Source: Thiorhodovibrio sp.
GTDB taxonomy: Bacteria > Pseudomonadota > Gammaproteobacteria > Chromatiales > Chromatiaceae
Length of the DNA: 14,543 bases
Direction of reading: 5' to 3'
NCBI GenBank assembly: GCA_007128075.1
Contig: SKYD01000102.1
Span: 1 to 14,543, forward strand
Notes under the pieces: model-generated
Database searches by the model: none
What the model was told of the DNA's origin: nothing
What the model saw: the letters and a program-made list of their open reading frames with translations, nothing else
Shown: positions 1 through 6,199 of the stretch, piece by piece
How positions within the stretch are numbered: the stretch's first letter is position 1
Layout: the number at the start of each line of letters is the position of its first letter
Made by a program: the position numbers and the translations under genes

Positions 1-87
1 AGGTTACCGCACTGTGACCCTGGTGCCGATTTCCATCTGGTGCGGTTCTTCTGTCCGGATATCAAGTTCGACGGCTATAAAACATGA
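1..87 (+). CDS. Possible 3' end of an unidentified gene
   Basis: Frame 1 is open from the window edge to a TGA at 85-87 and gives 28 residues ending in PDIKFDGYKT. The composition (aromatic, Asp, Cys, few repeats) looks protein-like. The position also fits a plus-strand gene ending head-to-head with the minus-strand DUF4236 gene, which ends at 131. I do not recognise a family from so short a tail, and it may be chance. Bases 88-130 hold nothing I can identify. Confidence 0.25.
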   Translation, partial: RLPHCDPGADFHLVRFFCPDIKFDGYKT

Positions 88-130
88 TTGGCTACAGATC
101 AAGAACACTACCCGAGCACTCAACCATACA

Positions 131-1144
131 TCAATCCGCAACAAACGGCGCGATGGGTTGAAAAACGCCAGTTGCGCTCATCTTGCGGCGCAGTTCAAAG
201 CGATCCAGCGCAGCCACCGGGTCAATCTTCGATAACTGAGTAAAATCAATCCGTTGCCAGTCGTTGCGCTCAATTCGTGCTGAATACAAATACTCATCTT
301 CTATCGCGCCCGTAGCACGGCTGCGGCGTTGGCTGTAGCCGCTGATCACCACGCGCCTGAGCGTTGGCAACACCCCAAACGCCTCGCCCACGATGCGCAA
401 CGCAATCGAGTGTACATGCTGCATATAGTCTTTGCGCACTGCGGTTGCAGTCTTGGGCTGGGTGACCAACTCAGCCTCGCGCTGGCGCAGCACCAGCGTC
501 TCCTGCGGCATGTCCTCAATCTCGGGTAAATCAACATCGAGATATAGGGTATCGGCAACAAATTGAAAATCGATCAGCGTCTCGCGTGGCCACTCAATCC
601 GCGCCAGTGCTGACTCAAGCTGCTGTTCCATTGCTGCTGGCTCGCCGTGCTGCACCTTGGCGTGTAACTGGCGCTGGGTTTGCTGTGCGGTCTCGTGATT
701 CGCTTTAGCCGCCCGCCAACGCCCCATCGCCAGCCGATACTCGGTCTGATCAGCGTCCGCTTCGGGTGCAATGGGACGCGGCTGGCTAAATGGCTGCGGT
801 GGCAAGGGCGGCATGGTCGCCAGTGCTGGCGCAGGGGTCGCCAGATGCGGCAATAACAGTGCCTGCTGTTCCTGTTCAAAATCAGCAAGCTGTTGTTTGA
901 GTTCGGCGATCTGTTGCTCATGCTGAGCGCGGCCATCGGTTGCAGCGGTCGATGTGCGTGGACGATCCAGCCGCTCACGATACGATAGCCCGGTGCCCGG
1001 CAGTCCAACTCGCCCATACACTCCACGCGGCCCGATATTGATCCCAACCCCGCGCTTGCCCAATGACAGGCTGACGCTTTTTTTGCTGATATTCAGCCGC
1101 ACACCAGGCGCTAAGCGCACTGTTCGAGTGAAACGAATAGGCAC
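131..1144 (-). CDS. DUF4236 domain protein, long form with coiled coil
   Basis: This is a 337-residue protein of unknown function. Residues 1-57 match the DUF4236 pattern: a basic start, then APGVRLNISKK, the glycine-rich GKRGVGINIGPRG and LPGTGLSY. Residues 72-98 are Gln/Glu/Leu-rich and probably coiled coil. Residues 99-129 are rich in Pro and Ala. A second helical stretch spans about 136-186. A distinct C-terminal domain follows (about 187-335) and ends in a conserved-looking block, DPVAALDRFELRRKMSATGVF. No signal peptide or membrane segment is visible. The start is GTG at 1144-1142, immediately after the suhB TAG with no intervening base. A possible ribosome site (GAAGGG, 1157-1162) lies inside the suhB end, so translation is probably coupled to suhB. 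The domain call is firm. The function is unknown. Confidence 0.85.
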   Translation of the reverse strand: MPIRFTRTVRLAPGVRLNISKKSVSLSLGKRGVGINIGPRGVYGRVGLPGTGLSYRERLDRPRTSTAATDGRAQHEQQIAELKQQLADFEQEQQALLLPHLATPAPALATMPPLPPQPFSQPRPIAPEADADQTEYRLAMGRWRAAKANHETAQQTQRQLHAKVQHGEPAAMEQQLESALARIEWPRETLIDFQFVADTLYLDVDLPEIEDMPQETLVLRQREAELVTQPKTATAVRKDYMQHVHSIALRIVGEAFGVLPTLRRVVISGYSQRRSRATGAIEDEYLYSARIERNDWQRIDFTQLSKIDPVAALDRFELRRKMSATGVFQPIAPFVAD

Positions 1145-1942
1145 CTAAGCACGCAGCCCTTCGTGTAGCAGCGGTTTGAGTCGTCTGAGCATCGTTTGAT
1201 GCAGCCGCAGATTGCCGGCGACCACATTGCCAGTCTCAAAATACCGCTCACCACCTGCAAGATCAGTCACGGTTCCGCCGGCTTCGGTAATCAGCAACAC
1301 GCCAGCGGCGAAATCCCAGGGCAATAGCCCCAGTTCCCAAAAACCATCCAGCCTTCCGGCGGCAACATAGGCAAAATCCAACGCGGCGGAGCCTGGGCGG
1401 CGGATGCCGGCGGTGTCTTTGACCATCACCTCAAGCATTTTAAGGTAGGTTGTCAATTGGCTTTGGTCACGAAATGGGATGCCAGTGCCAATCAGGGCAC
1501 CATCAAGATCGCGGCGCTGGGCAACGCGGATTTTGCGATCATTGAGCAGCGCCCCGCCACCGCGGCTGGCGGTGAATAGCTCCTCGCGCAACGGGTCATA
1601 GACCACCGCTTGTTGCATTTGACCGCGATAACGCAGCCCAATCGAGATCGCAAATTGCGGGAAGCCGTGCAGATAATTCGTGGTACCATCCAGAGGATCG
1701 ATCATCCACTCAAATTCATTGCCGTCTTGTTTGCCGCTTTCTTCGGCGAGAATGGCGTGATGCGGGAATTTGCTGTGCAATTCGTGGATAATGGCTGCCT
1801 CGGCAGCTTGATCCACCTCGCTGACAAAATCATTACGCTGTTTGCTGGTAACCACCAGCTCATCGCGCCGATCATACGCACGCATAATGATACGACCCGC
1901 GCTGCGTGCGGCGCGAATCGCGATATGAAGCATTGGATCCAT
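1145..1942 (-). CDS. suhB: Inositol-1-monophosphatase family protein SuhB
   Basis: This 265-residue protein is the normal length for the family. It is a Mg2+-dependent phosphatase acting on inositol 1-phosphate and related sugar phosphates. In E. coli SuhB also binds the rRNA antitermination complex. All metal and phosphate motifs are present: AEESG (Glu67/68), DPLDGTTNYLHG (Asp82, Asp85, Thr87) and LPWDFAAG (Asp210) followed by ITEAGG. The N-terminus MDPMLHIAIRAAR lines up with E. coli SuhB, which supports the ATG at 1942. Met4 is a less likely alternative. The gene is divergent from trmJ across 54 bases, as in many gammaproteobacteria, and is followed without a gap by the DUF4236 gene. No good Shine-Dalgarno sequence is seen before the ATG. 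Identification is very secure; whether it acts in rRNA antitermination here is inference. Confidence 0.95.
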   Translation of the reverse strand: MDPMLHIAIRAARSAGRIIMRAYDRRDELVVTSKQRNDFVSEVDQAAEAAIIHELHSKFPHHAILAEESGKQDGNEFEWMIDPLDGTTNYLHGFPQFAISIGLRYRGQMQQAVVYDPLREELFTASRGGGALLNDRKIRVAQRRDLDGALIGTGIPFRDQSQLTTYLKMLEVMVKDTAGIRRPGSAALDFAYVAAGRLDGFWELGLLPWDFAAGVLLITEAGGTVTDLAGGERYFETGNVVAGNLRLHQTMLRRLKPLLHEGLRA

Positions 1943-1949
1943 CGTTGAA

Positions 1950-1979
1950 ACGATACCCTAACCGCAATCAAAATGCCAA
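1950..1979 (-). promoter_or_regulatory. Candidate suhB promoter in the suhB/trmJ divergent gap
   Basis: On the minus strand TTGGCA (1979-1974) is separated by 18 bases from TATCGT (1955-1950). These match the sigma-70 consensus at 5/6 and 4/6 positions. The -10 box ends only 7 bases before the suhB ATG, so a transcript from it would have almost no leader. For trmJ on the other strand I see only TTGAAA (1945-1950) with no convincing -10. Chance matches are possible. Confidence 0.35.
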
Positions 1980-1996
1980 TTTTTGCGCACTGAGCT

Positions 1997-2755
1997 ATGA
2001 CTGAACACGATATTTGCTTGTTGTCACGCATCCGCTTTGTGCTGGTTGAAACCAGTTTAAGCGGCAACCAGGGCGCGGTGGCGCGGGCGATGAAAACCAT
2101 GGGGCTGTCCAAGCTGGCACTGGTGCGCCCACGGCATCTCCCCGATGCCCAGGCGCTAGCACGCGCCGCTGGTGCTGATGAGCTGCTGCATCAGGCGGGG
2201 CACTACGAGGACCTTGCCGCCGCGCTTGGCAACAGTCGGCTGGTGATTGGCTCCAGCGCCCGCCCCCGACATCTAAGCTGGCCAGAACTAAGCCCGGAGG
2301 ATGCAGCCAAGCGGCTATTGGCCGAGGCCGCGGTCGGAGAGGTCGCGCTGGTGTTTGGGCGTGAAAGCTCTGGTCTGAGCAATGATGAATTAGCCCATTG
2401 CCATTATCTAACACGGATTCCTGCCAATCCAGAGTTTAGCTCGCTCAATCTGGGTGCTGCCGCCCAGCTTTTTGCTTATGAAATTCGCCGCGCTTGGCTA
2501 GCAGATGCGCTGCCACCTGCCGATGATCTGCGTCCAGATGTTGCCGGGGCTGAAGCGCTGGACGGCTTTTTTAATCATTTGCAGCAGACCTTGGTCGCGC
2601 TCGGCTTTGCCAATCCTGAGCAATCGCATAAGCTGGAGCGGCGGTTGCGGCGTTTATTTTTGCGCGCCCGCCCGGACCGCACCGAATTGAATATCCTGCG
2701 CGGCATTCTCAATGCCGCATTGGGCAGCAAAACCTCAGATCGCTTCTACCGTTAA
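1997..2755 (+). CDS. trmJ: tRNA (cytidine/uridine-2'-O-)-methyltransferase TrmJ
   Basis: This 252-residue SPOUT-class enzyme would methylate the 2'-O of position 32 in the tRNA anticodon loop using S-adenosylmethionine. The first SpoU motif is RIRFVLVETSLSGNQGAVAR (Asn24, Arg30). The trefoil-knot SAM site is built from LVFGRESSGLSNDEL (119-132) and IPANPEFSSLNLGAAAQ (141-157). Residues 186-240 form the helical C-terminal extension typical of TrmJ (FFNHLQQTL, then HKLERRLRRLFLRA). The ATG at 1997 adds eight residues compared with E. coli TrmJ, and an in-frame TTG a little downstream would give a more usual N-terminus. The Shine-Dalgarno sequence is weak for both. The gene is divergent from suhB, and gmhA follows two bases after its TAA. 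Confidence 0.94.
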   Translation: MTEHDICLLSRIRFVLVETSLSGNQGAVARAMKTMGLSKLALVRPRHLPDAQALARAAGADELLHQAGHYEDLAAALGNSRLVIGSSARPRHLSWPELSPEDAAKRLLAEAAVGEVALVFGRESSGLSNDELAHCHYLTRIPANPEFSSLNLGAAAQLFAYEIRRAWLADALPPADDLRPDVAGAEALDGFFNHLQQTLVALGFANPEQSHKLERRLRRLFLRARPDRTELNILRGILNAALGSKTSDRFYR

Positions 2756-2757
2756 AA

Positions 2758-3351
2758 ATGATGCACAAAATCATCGCCAGCATACTAAAACACCATCTTA
2801 AGGTCACTCTTGGCTTGGCTCCGCTGTCTTCAAAGATCGACGCTTTGGCACAACGGGCGTGGGATACACTTCGCAACGGGGGCTGTATTTATTGGATGGG
2901 CAATGGGGGCAGTGCCACCGATAGCCAGCATCTGGCAGCAGAATTTGTCGGTCGCTTTGCCTGCGAGCGCACCGGGCTGGCTTCGGTCGCCCTCACCACC
3001 GACAGCGCGATCCTGACCTCGGTGGCCAACGATTATGGTTTTGATGCCATCTTTGCCCGTCAGGTTGAGGCACTGTGCCGACCAGGAGACCTGCTCATTG
3101 GGCTGTCCACTTCGGGGCGCAGTCAGAATGTTTTAAACGCAATGCAACGCGCCGCTGATTTAGGTGTGTATCGTGTAGGATTGACCGGAGTGGATGGTGA
3201 ACAACTCGCCGAATGCTGCGATCTGTGTTTGCATGTGCCATCACGCGATACCGCCAGAATCCAAGAAGCGCACATGCTGATTGGTCACATACTGTGCGAA
3301 CTGGTCGAACAGCAGGCAGTCAGTGACAATAAGTCAACAGCTCGCTGCTGA
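2758..3351 (+). CDS. gmhA: SIS-domain sedoheptulose 7-phosphate isomerase (GmhA type)
   Basis: This 197-residue protein has the length and motifs of GmhA, which converts sedoheptulose 7-phosphate to D-glycero-D-manno-heptose 7-phosphate in the ADP-heptose pathway for lipopolysaccharide inner core. MGNGGSATDSQHLAAEFVGR (47-66) is the phosphate-sugar loop with His58 and Glu62. LSTSGRSQNVLNAM (116-129) is the second SIS loop. RIQEAHMLIGHILCE supplies Gln169 and His177, the remaining Zn/catalytic positions. The related DiaA replication factor has the same fold, but retention of the Zn/catalytic set favours an enzyme. It starts two bases after the trmJ stop with no visible Shine-Dalgarno sequence, so coupled translation is likely. 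The start has two adjacent ATGs (2758, 2761). The 3' end overlaps the convergent Mth938-type gene by 18 bases. Confidence 0.88.
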   Translation: MMHKIIASILKHHLKVTLGLAPLSSKIDALAQRAWDTLRNGGCIYWMGNGGSATDSQHLAAEFVGRFACERTGLASVALTTDSAILTSVANDYGFDAIFARQVEALCRPGDLLIGLSTSGRSQNVLNAMQRAADLGVYRVGLTGVDGEQLAECCDLCLHVPSRDTARIQEAHMLIGHILCELVEQQAVSDNKSTARC

Positions 3352-3720
3352 TTCGACAATCAGCCCCGCTGCCACGCGGCGGCCTTCACTCACCAACAGA
3401 TTGTAGGTGCGGCAGGCGGCGCCAGTGTCCATCAGCTCAAAGCCAATGCCATAGCTGGTCAAGCGTGCATAGAGTGCAAATTCCAACACTGCATTGTCGC
3501 CTCCTGTGCCGATCAGCAATAGCTCAGGCGCGTTGATCACCAATAGATCAAGCTGTGCTGTGGTCAGCATTGACAGCGAAGCCACTTCCCAACGCTGCGG
3601 TGCCTGATCGGGAGTCAGTCGCAGACTTTGGGAATAGTTTTGATCGCCGATGCGGATGCTGTGCAGATCATAGCCATCGATCAACGGCGTGGCGGCATCA
3701 TTAATTCGTGTGAATTTCAT
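3334..3720 (-). CDS. Mth938-like (DUF498) domain protein
   Basis: This 128-residue protein is a full-length single-domain member of the Mth938/DUF498 family, related to the human C11orf67 (AAMDC) and NDUFAF3 proteins. Its biochemical role in bacteria is not settled. Family signatures visible are LLLIGTGGDN (67-76) and the C-terminal block GIGFELMDTGAACRTYNLLV (91-110), followed by SEGRRVAAGLI. No signal peptide or membrane segment is seen. Its ATG overlaps the TGA of the upstream 585-residue gene as ATGA, indicating coupled translation from one mRNA. Its last 18 bases overlap the convergent gmhA end. Confidence 0.88.
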   Translation of the reverse strand: MKFTRINDAATPLIDGYDLHSIRIGDQNYSQSLRLTPDQAPQRWEVASLSMLTTAQLDLLVINAPELLLIGTGGDNAVLEFALYARLTSYGIGFELMDTGAACRTYNLLVSEGRRVAAGLIVESAASC

Positions 3721-5474
3721 AGCGAATTGGTGGCTTGGGTATTGGGGTTGCGTTTACGGGCATGTGGATAGGTCGGGGTGCCTAAGCGTTGCTCGGGGTC
3801 ATCGATTTGAAACAGCAAAAATTCTGGGGTTGCATCGCGCAGGTTGCGCAGCCGAGCTGGCACCATCAGCCGTTTGGTGCGAACCACAACCGCATCGCCT
3901 TCACCAAAGCGGGTGTGATGCGGGCTGATGATGCCCCACCCCAGGTCTTGATGATGCACCAGCAAACAGGGCAGTGCCTGTTCATTGAGTAGAGAATCCT
4001 TGCGCACCGTGGGTGAATCAAGACGAATCAGCGCACCAAAATCGGCAACGGTTTGCAGCGTTAAGATCAGCGTATCGTCTTGGGTAAGCAGCAGCCGGGT
4101 GATTTTGCCCAACACTGGGCTGCGCATCCCACTTGCTCCCAATCCATAGGCGACCAGGTTGCCAATCAACAGCGGTGCGCCTTGCCAACGCTCGGTTAAG
4201 CGGAGCCGAACATGCTGTCCGCTGTCATCAATGACTTGCCAGGTGCTGCGTGGCGGTTCCGCCGGTGCTGCTTGAGGACCGGCAAACAATTCGGTGGACA
4301 ATGGCCGTTCGCGCAATAATTTTTGTCGTGAAAAAACTTTGCGTAAATGGTCACGCACCTCCTGCATTCCTACCTTAATTCGTGCCTCTGTGACCTCAAT
4401 GCCGCTCGATGCAGGTTCATCGAGCACATAGCCATCATCGAGATCGCGTACCATCAGTCGCACCGCCGCTCGGCGTTGATTGGCTGGCAGGGGTTCGAGC
4501 CGGGCGGGACTGCGCTGCCGCTGACTGGCAAGGGTGTGCTGATCAGCACGAATAGTCTCAGCAAGTCGGGTGCAATCGAGCACAGCAGCCGCGGCAGTGC
4601 GATTGATCGGGATGACGCTGGCGGGTGCGTCATAATAAGCATGGGTGAAGCGCACATCCGGCCCTCGCGCCTCGGTGGCATCATTCAACAGCCGGATTCC
4701 ATCATCAATTTGAGTGCGATAATAATCAACAAACGCTTGCTGGCGTCTTGGCCAACAAGACAGATCAAACAGCGCCAGCCCTTGAATTGAAAGATAGAGG
4801 GCGCGGATGCTGGTCTTGCCCTCGGCATCGGTCAGATAGGGATCATGGGCGAGTGCAGTCTGAGGTTGATGGTCTAGCCCCTCGGCGGCAAGGGCAAAAA
4901 ACAGATTGTTGGTGATCTGCCAGATGCCAACTGCGAGCAGTCGATAACGCAGGGCGCGCAGCCGCTGCTGAAGCCGAATCCATTCCAGCACACGAAAAGC
5001 TCCAAGCTGCACGCGCTCGCTGTGGGCTGCCGTCCACGGTCGTTCGGCATTGGCATCCTCAACCAAAGACAACTGATAGGCAGTAATCAGCCCAAACACC
5101 ACCCGATCAAGCAGCTCAAAAAAGCCCTGTTGCTGGCGCGATTCGGGCACACCATGCGGATCACGGGCGCAGTGCTCAACCACCTTCACCGCCTGCGGCC
5201 AGATAATCGCAGAAAAACTTTCAGTGTCACGCAAGCGGCGTGCCGCACTGATTTGGGTGTGATTGTTGATGCGAAGAATCGTCCATGCCTGCTGCAACAG
5301 CGTCGCTGCCCCGCCTTGATTGAGCGCCCGTTGCAACAAGGCGGCATCGTCTTCCTTAAACAGCCCCAGCCCGCGTTTGCGCAGTGCCTTGGGCAGCGCG
5401 AAGCGCAGGGCAATCGGCGGCGTTAAGCGCAATTTGACATCCTGCGGCGGGGTCTGTTGTGGTGTTAAATTCAT
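3717..5474 (-). CDS. Uncharacterised 585-residue protein with possible degenerate PilZ-like C-terminus
   Basis: I do not firmly recognise this protein. It has no signal peptide or clear membrane helix. Residues 1-330 are mainly helical, with Arg- and Leu-rich stretches such as RLQQRLRALRYRLLAVGIWQ (about 167-186). Residues 331-400 are linker-like and contain RRAAVR (334-339), which resembles the RxxxR half of a PilZ c-di-GMP site. Residues 410-560 look beta-rich: WQVIDDSGQHVRLRL (412-426), a glycine-rich turn at 443-456 and GKITRLLL (456-463). This resembles the W..(D/N)xSxxG layout of FimW/PilZ-type receptors, but the usual glycine is His421. c-di-GMP binding is therefore speculative. The ATG at 5474 has only a poor Shine-Dalgarno sequence. 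The gene lies 20 bases after the nuclease relic and overlaps the Mth938 gene by four bases. Confidence 0.72.
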   Translation of the reverse strand: MNLTPQQTPPQDVKLRLTPPIALRFALPKALRKRGLGLFKEDDAALLQRALNQGGAATLLQQAWTILRINNHTQISAARRLRDTESFSAIIWPQAVKVVEHCARDPHGVPESRQQQGFFELLDRVVFGLITAYQLSLVEDANAERPWTAAHSERVQLGAFRVLEWIRLQQRLRALRYRLLAVGIWQITNNLFFALAAEGLDHQPQTALAHDPYLTDAEGKTSIRALYLSIQGLALFDLSCWPRRQQAFVDYYRTQIDDGIRLLNDATEARGPDVRFTHAYYDAPASVIPINRTAAAAVLDCTRLAETIRADQHTLASQRQRSPARLEPLPANQRRAAVRLMVRDLDDGYVLDEPASSGIEVTEARIKVGMQEVRDHLRKVFSRQKLLRERPLSTELFAGPQAAPAEPPRSTWQVIDDSGQHVRLRLTERWQGAPLLIGNLVAYGLGASGMRSPVLGKITRLLLTQDDTLILTLQTVADFGALIRLDSPTVRKDSLLNEQALPCLLVHHQDLGWGIISPHHTRFGEGDAVVVRTKRLMVPARLRNLRDATPEFLLFQIDDPEQRLGTPTYPHARKRNPNTQATNSL

Positions 5475-5494
5475 GCCTGATATCGATCAGTGTC

Positions 5495-6147
5495 CTATGC
5501 GAACAACTCCGCCACCGAATTGGCGGTTAAAATCCGCCGACTCCACGAATCTAATTGTTCAACCTCAGCGTTTTTGACACGCTTGACCACGGCTTGTGAT
5601 GGCTTGCCAAATTTGAAGGTGATTTGTGTCAGCAACATGTTTGCCTTGCCGATTTGTTCCCCCTGTTGCTTACCGCGTTGTTCACCTTTTTCCCCCTCAA
5701 TCCGCGCAATGTCTTGATAAAACCGGCTTTGTTTAAGATCAGCATCTGCAAGGTTTAACATGGCTTTGATGTCCTCGGCTGTCAGTTGCGGGAGCTTATA
5801 GCTCACAATGGTTTCGAGTAGATCCAGATCATTTAATTCGAGCGGCTGATGGGCTTGATGAAATTGTTTGACCTGCTCAATGGTGGCTTCGATTCCATCC
5901 ACAACAATTAATTGCAGCCATTGTAAGCTCAGTGGCGCATCGCTGGGCAGACTCTGGTAGCGATCCAGATAGATGTGCCGGATTTGCGGCAGTTGGGTGT
6001 AAGGTTGAAACGCTGGGGTGGGTGGTCTTTCCACGGATTGATTAGGATAGATGATCAGCGCGTACCACGGCTGTTGGGGTTCGTTGTGTCCACGCCAAAA
6101 CGGGGGCGTTGTTTGAACAGGCGATAAAACAGAGAATCAGTGTGCAT
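5495..6147 (-). pseudogene. DUF2887/Rpn-type nuclease relic with internal deletion and frameshift
   Basis: Two parts of one gene lie in different frames. The start (ATG 6147-6145) encodes MHTDSLFYRLFKQRP, a typical N-terminus of Rpn/DUF2887 transposase-like nucleases, and then runs into unrelated residues to a stop near 6055. The rest lies in another frame. Homology-like sequence is readable back to about 6085 (EPQQPWYALIIYPNQSVE), with no start of its own except GTG at 6034. It continues through QIRHIYLDRYQSLP, LQWLQLIVV and LLETIVSYKLPQLTAEDIKAM. It ends in a charged EGEKGEQRGKQQGEQIGK segment and a DUF4351-like tail, LDSWSRRILTANSVAELFA. In intact relatives some 80-100 residues with the PD-(D/E)XK core lie between these parts. 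They are missing here, with the junction near 6085-6105. A truncated product from GTG 6034 (179 residues) could still be made, but it would lack catalysis. Confidence 0.8.
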
Positions 6148-6155
6148 AGGGGGGA

Positions 6156-6180
6156 GTCGGAGCGGTTCGCGAACCGCCCC
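6156..6180. repeat. Dispersed palindromic repeat, copy 1
   Basis: A perfect 16-base palindrome, GCGGTTCGCGAACCGC (6162-6177), has further complementary bases at its ends. Bases 6156-6179 match 13149-13172 at 23 of 24 positions in the same orientation. It lies in the 52-base gap between the ppsA stop codon and the nuclease relic. As RNA it would form a strong hairpin below ppsA, but no T-run follows on the minus strand, so a terminator role is doubtful. Confidence 0.75.
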
Positions 6181-6199
6181 TACGCGAGCAACGGTTTTT

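Noticed and set aside
14..235. Plus-strand frame of 73 residues at the left edge
   Set aside because: Its second half overlaps the DUF4236 gene antisense. The neighbouring frame ending at 87 looks more protein-like.
1995..2414. Minus-strand frame of 139 residues opposite trmJ
   Set aside because: It is a Pro/Arg-rich shadow of a clear trmJ frame.
4347..4790. Plus-strand frame of 147 residues inside the 585-residue gene
   Set aside because: It is antisense to a long continuous frame, with low-information composition and no recognisable motif.
5022..5426. Plus-strand frame of 134 residues opposite the start of the 585-residue gene
   Set aside because: It is a shadow frame in G+C-rich coding DNA, with no ribosome site and no family resemblance.
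6157..6180. Copy 1 palindrome as the ppsA intrinsic terminator
   Set aside because: A hairpin is possible, but no T-run follows it on the minus strand. Left as a repeat only.
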